Below are positions 28,667 to 37,853 of a stretch of 64,000 nt of DNA, piece after piece. Position 1 is the stretch's first letter; each line of letters opens with the position of its first letter. This stretch comes from Acidimicrobiaceae bacterium (GTDB lineage: Bacteria; Actinomycetota; Acidimicrobiia; Acidimicrobiales; RAAP-2): NCBI GenBank assembly GCA_003162475.1, contig PMOI01000017.1:62001-126000 (forward strand), read 5' to 3'. Below the pieces are notes generated by a model, which saw only the letters and a list, made by a program, of their open reading frames with translations, did not search any database and was not told the origin of the DNA. Both the position numbers and the translations under genes were made by a program.

Positions 28667-28749
28667 ATTCAATTGAGCGGTAACAGACCACGACGAGTGG
28701 CATCAACACCCTCTTAAGCCGTCACTCATTCCCTGATGTGTTCTCCCAC

Positions 28750-29703
28750 TTACCTCTCACGACCAGCTTTCACGCGCGTACGAACCACCGACGGCAGAGA
28801 ACGAACCGTGGGCAACTCGCTCCGGGCTTGTTTCAGACTCAGGTAAAGGGTGACTCGTGGCGCCAGGACGAGGGAAAGTCCAAGAGCGCCAAACATTCCA
28901 ACGTAGTTCTTGCGGGCCCGCGCATCGCGAGCGTAGCGGATCGCCCGCGCCGCACGCCCAGCGGGTACGCGAGGCAAGCCGTGTCGAATTGCTCGAACGT
29001 TGTCTACCTCCCCACGCGCCTCGGCAAAGAACAGATGTTGCCTAAGGATCAATTTCAACTGATCCCCTCCTGACACTGGCAACGACAAGTTTGACCCATG
29101 TCGGCGATACTCCGTCAAGACCTCTGGCAGAAAGAAAAAGGAACTCTCTCGGGCTACGCGATAGAGGAGATCAAGATCTCCGCTGAGCAGAAACAGAGGG
29201 CTGAACCCACCTACATCCTGAATGAGTTCTCGTCTGATCATCGCGGTGGAGATCAAGATGTGTCCATCGGCCCGAAGAAAATCGCGGTACTGAGACTCCT
29301 TCGACTCCCCTTCGCCAATGATCTCCCCATGCTCATCAATGACGCGATACTGCGTGTGACACACACCAACGCTCTCGTCATTCATTACATCAACCTGAGT
29401 CTGGAGTCGATTGGGCAACATTCGATCGTCATCGTCGAGAAGCGCGATAAGACCTGTACGAGCATGTCCGATCCCAACATTTCGTGACACACATTCGCCG
29501 CGGTTCCTCTGTCGGAAGACCCTTACTCGATCATCGTTTCGCTCGATCTCAGATAGATCATCCTCGCACCCATCCAAAACAACGATAAGTTCCCAGTCCT
29601 GAAACGTTTGCGACTGGACGGAAGCAATGGCGTCTCTTAGGAACGCTCCGCCACGAAAGCTGGGAATCACTACGCTCACAACCGGCATGCTGCCTCTCGT
29701 CAT
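28750..29703 (-). CDS. GT2-family glycosyltransferase
   Basis: 317 residues from ATG 29703. Features: 'VSVVIPSFRGGAFLRDAIASVQSQTFQDWELIVVLDG', 'NVGIGHARTGLIALLDDDDRMLPNRL' with the DDDD metal site, 'ISTAMIRRELIQDVGGFSPLFLLSGDLDLLYRVA' and 'TEYRRHGSN'. These are all typical of short inverting GT2 enzymes that add one sugar. The ATG overlaps the stop of a short upstream open frame (29700-29933), hinting that another coding segment once or still precedes it. Confidence 0.87.
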   Translation of the reverse strand: MTRGSMPVVSVVIPSFRGGAFLRDAIASVQSQTFQDWELIVVLDGCEDDLSEIERNDDRVRVFRQRNRGECVSRNVGIGHARTGLIALLDDDDRMLPNRLQTQVDVMNDESVGVCHTQYRVIDEHGEIIGEGESKESQYRDFLRADGHILISTAMIRRELIQDVGGFSPLFLLSGDLDLLYRVARESSFFFLPEVLTEYRRHGSNLSLPVSGGDQLKLILRQHLFFAEARGEVDNVRAIRHGLPRVPAGRAARAIRYARDARARKNYVGMFGALGLSLVLAPRVTLYLSLKQARSELPTVRSLPSVVRTRVKAGRER

Positions 29704-29933
29704 GGTCTGCTAGCGGAACCGACGTCGTCGGGCCGTAATTCATTGGGAATCTTACAGGAGCTGTGTTCACCAAAATCCGACTGGTGGACTACTACAACGC
29801 CCGCAGAGTCATCTGAACGTACTTCGCGGATTCCAAGAACGGCGGCAAGCACGATTCTCACTCGCAGAGTCAATGAACGCTCATCGTGACGTTCTTGGGC
29901 GTTGAGCCAGTCGCGTCCAACCAGATCCGGGAT
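29700..29933 (-). pseudogene. short open frame coupled to GT2 gene, possible gene fragment
   Basis: The minus strand is open for 77 codons in this 304 nt gap. It reads 'IPDLVGRDWLNAQERHDERS', then a leucine-rich stretch, then 'VVVVHQSDFGEHSSCKIPNE', and its TGA overlaps the ATG of the GT2 gene. There is no ATG; a GTG at 29861 would give 53 residues without a ribosome site. The peptide looks like the C-terminus of a larger protein that lost its front. Real small gene versus decayed gene cannot be settled from sequence. Confidence 0.35.
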
Positions 29934-30007
29934 TCACTTACGGCGCACCACGTACGGATTGCGAGCTGACAATGAATCGAGCGGGTAATTCCGGCGTCCA
30001 ACGGCAG

Positions 30008-30850
30008 TCAGTTTTTTTTCCACGAAGGAGACTGCTGCCACTTCCACCAATGACCGTTAACAGTTTGCAACTGCCACACGCTGTCGGCTCCGACCGCCGC
30101 GAGACGTTTCTGCATGCTGATCATTTCCGGTCCCACTGGATACGAGGTTGCGTTCCGGTTCCAGTGTGCGACGCGGCACGCGTCAATGACGCCAAAACGA
30201 AAGCGCCCTTGCTTTGCTTTGTACCATTCCGCCTCGATTCCCCAGCCCATGTCTTTGTCTTCCGGAAGAGGAAGGATTTCCTTAGCGAATGAAGACTCGA
30301 TGATGACAATCGGTCCCTGCTCGACGTAATTAGTATCCCTAGCGAACGAGAAGGGTCTCGAGACATTGAATAAACTCGTCCACCAGCCCATCACACTTTG
30401 GCTTGGCTGAGCGAGAGAAAACCCCGCACGAATCATGATCCTGATGGTTTCCGTAAGACTTCCCTTGACGAAGAGAGCGTCGTCGTCGGCAAGCACTACC
30501 CAGGCCCCTTCTTCAACGCTCGAACTGCGATAAAGAAAATTGAAGTTTTCGAATCGAGTGCCGGGTCCGCAACCAACCGTCTGACCACGTAGTTCTGGAG
30601 CAATTTCATCGAATGCCCATAGACGAACGTCAGCTTCGGAACTGACCTCACGAAGGAGCGATTGAACCAGACGAACATTCCTCAGGCGGTACACCATGAG
30701 GATCAATAGTTTCGGGAATTCACCTCCCATAGAATCGGTGACCTGCGAATTTGCCACGTGCCGTTCGAGTGCGTTACTCCTAATCCGAGAGCGAAGTGGC
30801 TCCATCAAAATTGAAGCGATGATGAGTATTTTGCGAAAAGCAAGTCGCAT
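30008..30850 (-). CDS. probable GT-A-fold glycosyltransferase
   Basis: 280 residues from ATG 30850; the frame is open to a TTG at 31015 but that extension is not family-like. Key features: 'FPKLLILMVYRLRNVRLVQSLLREVSSEADVRLWAFDEI' (start of a nucleotide-sugar fold), then 'SSSVEEGAWVVLADDDALFVKGSLTETI' with the DDD metal site. Later come 'DKDMGWGIEAEWYKAKQGRFRFGVIDACRVAHWNR' and a conserved-looking HWN. Resembles the fold of small glycosyltransferases outside classic GT2. Transcribed on the minus strand, 70-300 nt from its neighbours. Confidence 0.65.
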   Translation of the reverse strand: MRLAFRKILIIASILMEPLRSRIRSNALERHVANSQVTDSMGGEFPKLLILMVYRLRNVRLVQSLLREVSSEADVRLWAFDEIAPELRGQTVGCGPGTRFENFNFLYRSSSVEEGAWVVLADDDALFVKGSLTETIRIMIRAGFSLAQPSQSVMGWWTSLFNVSRPFSFARDTNYVEQGPIVIIESSFAKEILPLPEDKDMGWGIEAEWYKAKQGRFRFGVIDACRVAHWNRNATSYPVGPEMISMQKRLAAVGADSVWQLQTVNGHWWKWQQSPSWKKN

Positions 30851-31129
30851 GAACACGCTGAACGGCGAGCGATTCGGAAGAGTCACAGGAGCGCATCTTA
30901 CCAACAGAGTGATTTTTATCTGCACTGTTACCTTCCTGATGAAGCAACATATTTGTCGTAGGGTCCAACCAGTTCTCGTTTCGACGCCGCTCGCCCAATT
31001 GCTAACATTGACCAAGTCGCTTTGAGATTGTGCTCAGGATTTGTGGTCTTGAAGTTTATTGTCGGCGGCGGTGTCGCTTGTCCCATCGGGGCTTGTCAGT
31101 GAAGTGTAAGTAGGAGAGCGATAAGTGAT

Positions 31130-32452
31130 GTGGAGTTCTCGGGTATGAACTGGCGACGACACGAGTTTGGACACGGTACGCGAGGCAATCGCTGGTCGTT
31201 GATCGTCTGGGTTAGTGCACTGGCGATCGTGGTGTCCATTGCACTGAGCGTGGTACCTGGGAGCGAAAGTGTCACGGGCGCCTCAACGACGTTGGCTTCA
31301 GTTGTTCACCACGCGACGAGTCCAAGCGTCGCGGTCCCCGACGGTACCCCTTTACTATCGGAACCATCAGGCGAAGCGCCTCCTGGCCCGACGGCCATGA
31401 CGGGGTATAAGCGGACCTACGTCAACGACTTCACCGGCACGAAGGTTCCCTCCGATTGGAATGTCTATGCGGGAGCTCCGGGAAGCGGTGATCCCGGATC
31501 GCAGTGGGCCGCGAACCACGTGGTCGTGAGCGGCGGACTCTTGCAACTCAACACCTGGCAGGACCCGGCTTTTGGGGGCAAATGGGTGACCGGCGGCGTG
31601 TGTCAATGCGGGCTTACTAGTACGTACGGCGCCTACTTCGTTCGATCGAGAGTGACGGGCGCCGGACCCACGCAGGTTGAACTGTTATGGCCGACGACGG
31701 GGTGGCCGCCAGAGATTGACTTTAACGAAACGGACGGCTCGACTGGCTTCTCAATGGCTACCCTGCACTTCGATTCAAACAATGACCAAGTCCACAGCAC
31801 GATTAACGCCGATATGTCACAGTGGCACACGTGGGGCGTGATCTGGACGGCAACTTCAGTCTCGTACACGTTGGACGGTAAAGTCTGGGCAGAAGTCGAC
31901 GTACCGGCCGAGGTTCCCCACCAGCCGATGACTCTCGACATTCAACAGCAGACTTGGTGTGACGTCGCGCCGAATCCGAACAGTCCGAGTTCTTGTCCCA
32001 CCACACCCCAGTCAACGCTGGTCGATTGGGTCGCAGAGTACAGTGCTGTCGACACAAGCACCACCACCACCACGACGACGACAGCTGCTCCTACGACGCT
32101 CGCGCCGACGAGTGCGTTCACCGTGAGGCCGTTCGCTGCGAATTCGGCGTCACTGTCTCCGAAACTTAAGAGTCAGATTGCGGACTTGGCGAATCAAATT
32201 GTCTCCAGCAGCGATTCGAAAGTTGTGCTCACTGGCTACAGCGACAGTGCGTCGTCGGAGGCCACGTCCCTCGCAGTCAGTAGGGCGCGAGCCTTAACCG
32301 TTGCGAAATACCTGAAACGGTTGCTGACCGACCGTCACGTGAACGGCGTCAAAATCGCTACAGCGGGCAAGGGAAGCGCGAAGCCAGTCGCTTCAAACGC
32401 GACGCCCTTGGGACGAGCGAAGAACCGAAGAGTCGTCGTCACTCTCAATTGA
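31130..32452 (+). CDS. secreted GH16-type protein 2 with C-terminal OmpA-like domain
   Basis: 440 residues from GTG 31130, with AGGAGA 12 nt upstream; ATG 31145 is an alternative. A signal/anchor helix (~22-48, 'SLIVWVSALAIVVSIALSVV') and a short linker lead to the GH16 domain (~80-300). That domain has 'CQCG', 'YGAYFVRSRVTGAG', 'WPPEIDFNET' (~residue 195) and 'QWHTWGVIWT'. A Thr-rich linker is followed by an OmpA C-like domain (~325-440): 'VVLTGYSDSASS', 'VSRARALTVAKYL', 'AGKGSAKPV', 'GRAKNRRVVVTL'. OmpA-like domains bind peptidoglycan, so the enzyme may be held at the cell wall. Confidence 0.87.
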   Translation: MEFSGMNWRRHEFGHGTRGNRWSLIVWVSALAIVVSIALSVVPGSESVTGASTTLASVVHHATSPSVAVPDGTPLLSEPSGEAPPGPTAMTGYKRTYVNDFTGTKVPSDWNVYAGAPGSGDPGSQWAANHVVVSGGLLQLNTWQDPAFGGKWVTGGVCQCGLTSTYGAYFVRSRVTGAGPTQVELLWPTTGWPPEIDFNETDGSTGFSMATLHFDSNNDQVHSTINADMSQWHTWGVIWTATSVSYTLDGKVWAEVDVPAEVPHQPMTLDIQQQTWCDVAPNPNSPSSCPTTPQSTLVDWVAEYSAVDTSTTTTTTTTAAPTTLAPTSAFTVRPFAANSASLSPKLKSQIADLANQIVSSSDSKVVLTGYSDSASSEATSLAVSRARALTVAKYLKRLLTDRHVNGVKIATAGKGSAKPVASNATPLGRAKNRRVVVTLN

Positions 32453-32524
32453 ATTGACGCCACATCAATAAATTGTCGTACGCACTGTGAGCTCGTACGC
32501 GACGTCACTCGCCAACTGGGAACC

Positions 32525-33406
32525 TCATCTCCAGCTAACCTGTCGCTGCCGTATCCTCAGAAACACTAGAGATACCCGCGTCATCCCCGTCACAAACAGA
32601 TAGGTGATGAGCGGCAGAATGTCAGAGGGACGGACATCCTTCGTCCATTGCGTCAGCGTTTCGAGCTTCGTTGACTGACTGCCACTGGTGTGCGCCCCTT
32701 CGGTAGAGTCCACACCGTCTATAACTTGCTCGTGCACGAAGTACGTGGCAGCTTGTCGGTTTCCCTTGGCTACTCTGGTTTCGTTTCGTATCAGTTGGCG
32801 AAGAGATGCCGGCGTCCAAATCGTCACGAGTGCCCCCGGTACGATTGCTTTCTCGATCTCGTTGTATTGAGAGTCGAAGAATTTGTCATCGGCGAAAAGT
32901 GGTGGGAATCTGTCGAATCGTTTGCGAGCTTCACGACTCGCGCCGTAGACACCGCGTCCCACCAAATGGACGTCGAGCCACTTGCTCATCACCAGGCTCT
33001 CCAGGGACCGATAGTACTTTTTCACCCCCCAGGATCCGCGTTCAACGTCGTATTTGACTATTGGGCCTGCCACAACGAGCTTGTCAGTGGTGAGTTGTCG
33101 GACAAGGTGCTCTATCGAAGAGGAGTCGATGCGGATATCGGCGTCGCAGTACAGCCGAGGGAATATGTCATCCGCGAGTCGGTCACCCTCGTTCAGCGCG
33201 AAGTGCTTGCCGACGTCCTCGATCTCGACAACGTGAACTCCTTGGAACTCCTCGGCGACCTCCCGCGTCCGATCGGTGCATCCATTGCAGATGACGAAGA
33301 CTGCGTATTGGCCCTGCTGTGAAGCCTCCGAAAGCGATTGCAGAAGACCCCGGATGCGGTGCTCCTCATTGTGGGCTGGAATCACAATGGAGGCAAGCGG
33401 TTCCAT
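32525..33406 (-). CDS. GT2-family glycosyltransferase in phosphoramidate operon
   Basis: 293 residues from ATG 33406. 'ASIVIPAHNEEHRIRGLLQSL', 'VFVICNGCTDRTREVAEEF', 'YCDADIRIDSSSIEHLV' (DxD) and a C-terminal hydrophobic helix (~265-285, 'ILPLITYLFVTGMTRVSLVFL') suggest membrane contact. It is the fourth gene of a minus-strand set after the kinase, hydrolase and nucleotidyltransferase genes, separated by 136 nt. In C. jejuni the corresponding place is held by the Cj1415 kinase. A role in adding the sugar that is modified, or in transferring the modification, is inference. Confidence 0.8.
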   Translation of the reverse strand: MEPLASIVIPAHNEEHRIRGLLQSLSEASQQGQYAVFVICNGCTDRTREVAEEFQGVHVVEIEDVGKHFALNEGDRLADDIFPRLYCDADIRIDSSSIEHLVRQLTTDKLVVAGPIVKYDVERGSWGVKKYYRSLESLVMSKWLDVHLVGRGVYGASREARKRFDRFPPLFADDKFFDSQYNEIEKAIVPGALVTIWTPASLRQLIRNETRVAKGNRQAATYFVHEQVIDGVDSTEGAHTSGSQSTKLETLTQWTKDVRPSDILPLITYLFVTGMTRVSLVFLRIRQRQVSWR

Positions 33407-33542
33407 TCCGGTGACTGTAGTTCAATTCGACTGAGATTGGTCTTACTACGTTGATGTGGACGTCGTCTGGCTCCGCGGCGTCAGTCGACGACATCGCGCG
33501 AATCTCCCGCAACTTCTACGACGGCCTCACAGATTGCGTCGA

Positions 33543-34310
33543 TCAGTTTTTGGAGATTGGATGCTCTGATTCAACGATCTTTCGTTCCAGTTCGTCGAGT
33601 TCGCGGACAAACTGAGTGCCCGATTCGATGTCACCAATGGTGTCGAACTCAAACCAGGGGTCTGGTGTTGCGACACACTTGACAGGGCAGACGTTGTTCT
33701 TAACTAAACGCTCCAACAGATGCGTCATGCTCGATATCTGGGTTGACTCAACAACGGCTCGGATCTTGTTCACGGCAGACGGACGAATCAAGAGCAGTCC
33801 CATGTACTGGCCCTCAATTTCTGCAAGGTCAGTCGCGCGTCGACCGATGTCCGTCAGATACTCGTCCGACGTTAACGTGAAGGTCTCAGCATCCGAGAGT
33901 GGATCCTCAAATCGCAAACTCCACTTCTCCAACCACTGCTGGTCGTAGGCGATGACGAGGTCGTCATCGCAGGCCATCATCCTTTGAACGACGTCACGCC
34001 CGAAAATGATGTCGGCGTAGGAGACGAAAACGGGTTCTCCCTCGAACCAAGATTCTGCCGATAAAAGGCTATCGACCATGGTCGTTGTCTCCCAGTTGGG
34101 GTTGGAGTACAAGGGCAATCCCAGCGGGCGCAGTCCGTCGATCTGCCATCCACCAACAATGGCGACGTCCGTGATGCCCGCGAGCGCCAACGCGCTCAGT
34201 TGACGATCCAGAAGTGTCCGCCCATCGATCTCGACGAGACCTTTTGGTCGGTCCGAGGTAAGCGACGCCATTCGCGAGCCTCGTCCCGCGGCAAGAATCA
34301 ATCCCTTCAT
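33543..34310 (-). CDS. sugar-type nucleotidyltransferase, Cj1416-like (CTP:phosphoglutamine cytidylyltransferase candidate)
   Basis: 255 residues from ATG 34310, whose A is shared with the TAA of the upstream gene. N-terminal signature 'MKGLILAAGRGSRMASLTSD' and 'RPKGLVEIDGRTLLDRQL', then 'YADIIFGRDVV' with the metal-binding Asp, and 'PWFEFDTIGDIESG'. The LicC/RmlA-like family normally uses CTP or dTTP. Length and neighbours match C. jejuni Cj1416 (~250 residues), which joins CTP and L-glutamine phosphate to give CDP-L-glutamine. LicC-type phosphocholine cytidylyltransferase is the alternative, but the kinase and amidohydrolase next door favour the phosphoramidate route. Confidence 0.75.
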   Translation of the reverse strand: MKGLILAAGRGSRMASLTSDRPKGLVEIDGRTLLDRQLSALALAGITDVAIVGGWQIDGLRPLGLPLYSNPNWETTTMVDSLLSAESWFEGEPVFVSYADIIFGRDVVQRMMACDDDLVIAYDQQWLEKWSLRFEDPLSDAETFTLTSDEYLTDIGRRATDLAEIEGQYMGLLLIRPSAVNKIRAVVESTQISSMTHLLERLVKNNVCPVKCVATPDPWFEFDTIGDIESGTQFVRELDELERKIVESEHPISKN

Positions 34311-34909
34311 TACGCTGCGCCGAAATGGTGTCGGACCAACTCGGTCGCGGACGGATTGTTTGGCCATTCCCTCTCGGGGTGCCACATGACGCCAAGCACC
34401 CTTCCGTCGGGCGTTGCGAGTGCTTCCAACACGGTGCCCGCCCACGCCAAGCCAACGAGTGACGCCGACAAATCATTGACGGCCCAGTCGTGATAACACG
34501 TCACCGAACCGGTCATCAGGGGGCCTTCAATACTGTTCACGGCTCCGACGTGCCCCTCAGTTCGAACCAGTGAACAGCCCATTGTGTCGGCAATGAGTTC
34601 CATACCGCGACAGACTCCGAGGAGAGGCATTTTTGCTTCGATCGCCCACGACAAGAGCAGCCGCTCCGTTTCGTCTCGGTTTGGGCAGTCTCCCCCGTAG
34701 TTGGCAAGGTCGCCCCCTCCGGACAAAATAATGCCGTCGAGATGTAGTTCTTTCGCCGTCGAGAGCGCCAGACTCGGAACGTTCGGGAGTGGTACGGCCA
34801 GGATTCCGTAGGCCCAAAGTACGTGAGACCAGCGTTCGTCAAGTGCAAAACGAACCTCTCCCGTCGAGGTCACGGGCAGCTGACGTTGAGTAATTCCGAC
34901 TTTCTTCAT
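34310..34909 (-). CDS. class I glutamine-amidotransferase-like hydrolase, Cj1417-like (gamma-glutamyl-CDP-amidate hydrolase candidate)
   Basis: 199 residues, ATG 34909 overlapping the kinase stop. A GATase-1/peptidase C26 fold: 'DGIILSGGGDL', nucleophile elbow 'LLGVCRGMELIAD' with Cys, and 'GVMWHPEREW' with the His-Pro-Glu of the triad. PuuD-like enzymes split gamma-glutamyl bonds. In C. jejuni Cj1417 (~200 residues) removes glutamate from CDP-L-glutamine, leaving cytidine diphosphoramidate. It is placed between the kinase and the nucleotidyltransferase with overlaps on both sides, as expected for consecutive pathway steps. Confidence 0.8.
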   Translation of the reverse strand: MKKVGITQRQLPVTSTGEVRFALDERWSHVLWAYGILAVPLPNVPSLALSTAKELHLDGIILSGGGDLANYGGDCPNRDETERLLLSWAIEAKMPLLGVCRGMELIADTMGCSLVRTEGHVGAVNSIEGPLMTGSVTCYHDWAVNDLSASLVGLAWAGTVLEALATPDGRVLGVMWHPEREWPNNPSATELVRHHFGAA

Positions 34910-37200
34910 CGAGTGACTCGCACGAAACCAGCGGCACAGTCGAGTTCAATCGAATGAGCGTTTCGGTACGAGGCAAATCGATTCGGGCCAACACCCGTCA
35001 CGGTCGGAATTCCCAACTCTTGCGCCCGTATCGCCATATGTGAGTTGACGCCTCCGTACGCGGTTATCAACCCCACGATTCCCGTGGTGAACAGCCAGTC
35101 GAACCCGGGATCCGCGCTACTGATAAGGGCGATCGCACCCTTGACGTCATCACCGCGGTCGACGTCGGCGACCCTACCGATAACACGCTTTTTTGTGACG
35201 TAGTTCGGGTCGATATTTGGCACCAAGAAATCGAAAAAGTTGTTGGGCGACGTGACAAAAGATGGGAGAAGAATTGAACTCGTGAGCTCGTAATCGTCAC
35301 GCTTTTCTGCGATAAGGCGAGAGAAGAACTCGTCGGAGTTGCCGTTCATTTCTTGACCGGCAAGAATCGATTGAATTGGAAGAAAGGAAACGTCCTCTCT
35401 CGAAAGTCCATGGTGCTCAGCGAAATTGTTGACCAGGTTAAGTAGGTGGCTTACCTGCTTCGAGTACTCGAACTTTCCCCACTCGCGATTTCGAATGGAA
35501 GATTGTATGAACTCAATGAGAACGTCCGGCGTCCCTGCAATGTGATCTTGCGCCATGAGTAGCGCTATTGCGTCGCGTTGGGGATCAGTGAGGCTGAAGG
35601 CTCCCTTTGTCGAGCTCGGGAGATCGCCGCCGGCGTCTTGACCGAAGTATCGCTCGGGGTCCTCTGCGTACGAAGGCGCGCAAATGTCGTAGGTACCCGG
35701 GCGAAGGTGTCCGTAGAGGGAAAGAAACTCCTCTCGCCCCAACCGGTGAAAATCAAGCAACATGTCCTGGGTGACCGATTTGAGACTTCCCATGAGCCTC
35801 TCGAGATCATCAGAAGAGAGAATTTGCCTTTCCACTAGGCCCTTCAGGAGTTTGCTTCCGATGAATCCGGCCCTCGCAAGTCCCGCGAACGGGAACCCGC
35901 CAGAGTCCCGGCAACTTACAAGGGCACTTTGAATATCCGTCGCTTCAAGGGTCCGCGACTCTTCTAGCAATTTCCGGTCACGGCGCCAGGTCGTCTCACC
36001 AGAAAGCACGTCGTTTGTCAGTTCAACTAAAGAAAGGTGAAGTTCGTTAACGTCGTCTTCACTAAAACCTTCTGAACGCAGCTTTGCCATTTGATCTGAA
36101 AGTCCAAACGCGTTACACGTTGTGACGATCTCAAACTCAACCTTGTCATGCAACTCAGGTGACGCAAGAAGTTTCCGCGAGTAATACTCGCTGAGTCGCG
36201 CCACCAGCCCCTCGTTCACGGCGCTCGGTGTAAACGAGTAGAAATCGGCTCGAACGTCTATGTAGTGAAGTCCGCCGAAATTCACCATAAGAGGGGTGCC
36301 GCGCATATCGCGGTATCCGTACGACGTCCTCGAGGCCGCCCACGCTTCATCCGTGATGAGAGCCTCGTACAGTGACGCCGCGAGTTGACGGGGCTTCTCC
36401 CCAATCATTTCCGCTGGATTCCAATCACACATGGACGAGTAGATCGGCGCACCGGCCAATGACGTGCCGTCACTTCGTTGCTTCAGACCCTTCGAAAGAC
36501 TCCGTAGAGCCTTCGCGTGCCTGCTGGGAGACACCGTCGAGGGCGATACGACGAGCGGACGGGCCTGAAGAAGAATCGTGTCGCGCTTACTATTGATCGC
36601 GAATTCCACCTCGAATCGCCCCTCTCCCGTCAGCGCCTCGATTTCATCAAGAAGAGCCAACAAGGGTTTGAGAGGATCTGGAAGAGCCACGGGCTTTCGA
36701 AATGGTACGCCGACCCAATTCTCAACGTCGTCAGCGTTCCCCATCGTGACTTTGGTGGTGTCGGTGCCTTCGTGCCACGAAATCACGCGATACGGTGCGG
36801 CGGTACTCGGGTCGCAACTACAAGCAACGCCGCTGTAAAGGGCGTCCACGACCTCAGGTTGAATGAGGACTTCATCGTCGTCATGAAGTCGTCCGTACGA
36901 CTCGACGACCTCAGCGACGGACTGAATAATGTGGGCTCGTCCATTCACGTTCAATACAGAGCTGAACTGACCCGCAAGAGATTGGGTGTGAGAATCCTCA
37001 CCCATTGCCGAACTTCGTACGACCAGAGGACCCGCACTTGACCAAGACAACTTCTCGATCAGCTGCAGAACGGCGTCCCTGTCTCGTTGCCACTCACCTA
37101 CCGAGAAGACAAAAACGGGGAGAACTTGGGCAGAAGTCAGCACCGCGGCCAGCGCCCGCAGGGTCCCTGCCTTCGAACCGAATTGAACTTTCAGCGTCAT
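34906..37200 (-). CDS. PEP-synthase-like kinase, Cj1418-like (L-glutamine kinase candidate)
   Basis: 764 residues from ATG 37200. An N-terminal ATP-grasp part has 'PLVVRSSAMGEDSHTQSLAG' and 'FEVEFAINSKRDTILLQARPL'. There is a long middle region without the PEP/pyruvate TIM barrel, and a C-terminal phospho-histidine domain 'GGVNSHMAIRAQELGIPTVTGVG' with the swivelling His. Normal PEP synthase or PPDK adds a PEP-binding barrel, which is absent. The ~767-residue Cj1418 of C. jejuni has the same build and phosphorylates L-glutamine. The stop overlaps the hydrolase ATG. First gene of the operon; upstream lies a 653 nt divergent region. Confidence 0.82.
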   Translation of the reverse strand: MTLKVQFGSKAGTLRALAAVLTSAQVLPVFVFSVGEWQRDRDAVLQLIEKLSWSSAGPLVVRSSAMGEDSHTQSLAGQFSSVLNVNGRAHIIQSVAEVVESYGRLHDDDEVLIQPEVVDALYSGVACSCDPSTAAPYRVISWHEGTDTTKVTMGNADDVENWVGVPFRKPVALPDPLKPLLALLDEIEALTGEGRFEVEFAINSKRDTILLQARPLVVSPSTVSPSRHAKALRSLSKGLKQRSDGTSLAGAPIYSSMCDWNPAEMIGEKPRQLAASLYEALITDEAWAASRTSYGYRDMRGTPLMVNFGGLHYIDVRADFYSFTPSAVNEGLVARLSEYYSRKLLASPELHDKVEFEIVTTCNAFGLSDQMAKLRSEGFSEDDVNELHLSLVELTNDVLSGETTWRRDRKLLEESRTLEATDIQSALVSCRDSGGFPFAGLARAGFIGSKLLKGLVERQILSSDDLERLMGSLKSVTQDMLLDFHRLGREEFLSLYGHLRPGTYDICAPSYAEDPERYFGQDAGGDLPSSTKGAFSLTDPQRDAIALLMAQDHIAGTPDVLIEFIQSSIRNREWGKFEYSKQVSHLLNLVNNFAEHHGLSREDVSFLPIQSILAGQEMNGNSDEFFSRLIAEKRDDYELTSSILLPSFVTSPNNFFDFLVPNIDPNYVTKKRVIGRVADVDRGDDVKGAIALISSADPGFDWLFTTGIVGLITAYGGVNSHMAIRAQELGIPTVTGVGPNRFASYRNAHSIELDCAAGFVRVTR

Positions 37201-37853
37201 TTCAGCATCAATTTTCAAGGGAGTAGTCCGCCAGCGAGTTGAGCACGCCAACCTGTCGAAATACGCGCCAATCGTCGAGCCTTAGCCAGAAAAGTCATTT
37301 GCTCAACCATGATCAATGCTACCCTTCGCCAAATCCCAGGTAAATAGGGTGAAACTGCCCGACTCATCAGGGCGCCGCGAGAGAATCCGTCACGGCGAAT
37401 CCTCATTTTTGAGAATATGGCAAAAAAGTAGGATCGGCGACGAATTAATCAGAGTTTGGATGTCTTCTTGAGCGCGTACTCTCTAACAAAAATGTGTCCG
37501 CGGGGGCCTTGCGTGTCGCACCCTCGTCGCAGTGCCAACACCAAGAGTTCGCACCGTTTAGGGATTCGCGCTCGTCGCGTTGTCATCGTCTAGACAGCTT
37601 CGCGATGCTCGGGTCCCGTCACCGCCGTCAATTGCTGAGATTGTTAGTCGACATTGCGGGTTGTTGACGCGCGAGACGAACCGGCGCGAGTACCAGAATC
37701 CACCGATGAATGGTAAATTCAATCGAACATCCCAAGCTTGGGAGTACCACGACATATCTTGATTTTCACAGATTGCACAAACTGGGCAGTAAGGCGACTG
37801 GGCCGTTGGGCCATACGAGCCAAGAGAAAGTTGAAAATGAAAGGTCTCGTGCG
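37201..37853. promoter_or_regulatory. divergent intergenic region, phosphoramidate operon / GT2 paralogue B
   Basis: 653 nt. The 12 bp perfect palindrome CCCAAGCTTGGG at 37731-37742 lies 112 nt before the GT2 start and could be an operator. On the minus strand 37215-37406 is an open 63-codon frame (ATG 37406) ending 14 nt before the kinase start, basic and leucine-rich, without a ribosome site; a leader peptide or remnant is possible. AT-rich stretches around 37400-37490 may hold promoters. Confidence 0.4.

Noticed and set aside
34906..37200. Ordinary phosphoenolpyruvate synthase
   Set aside because: The ATP-grasp and phospho-histidine parts are present, but the PEP/pyruvate barrel is missing and the neighbours encode a GATase-type hydrolase and a nucleotidyltransferase.
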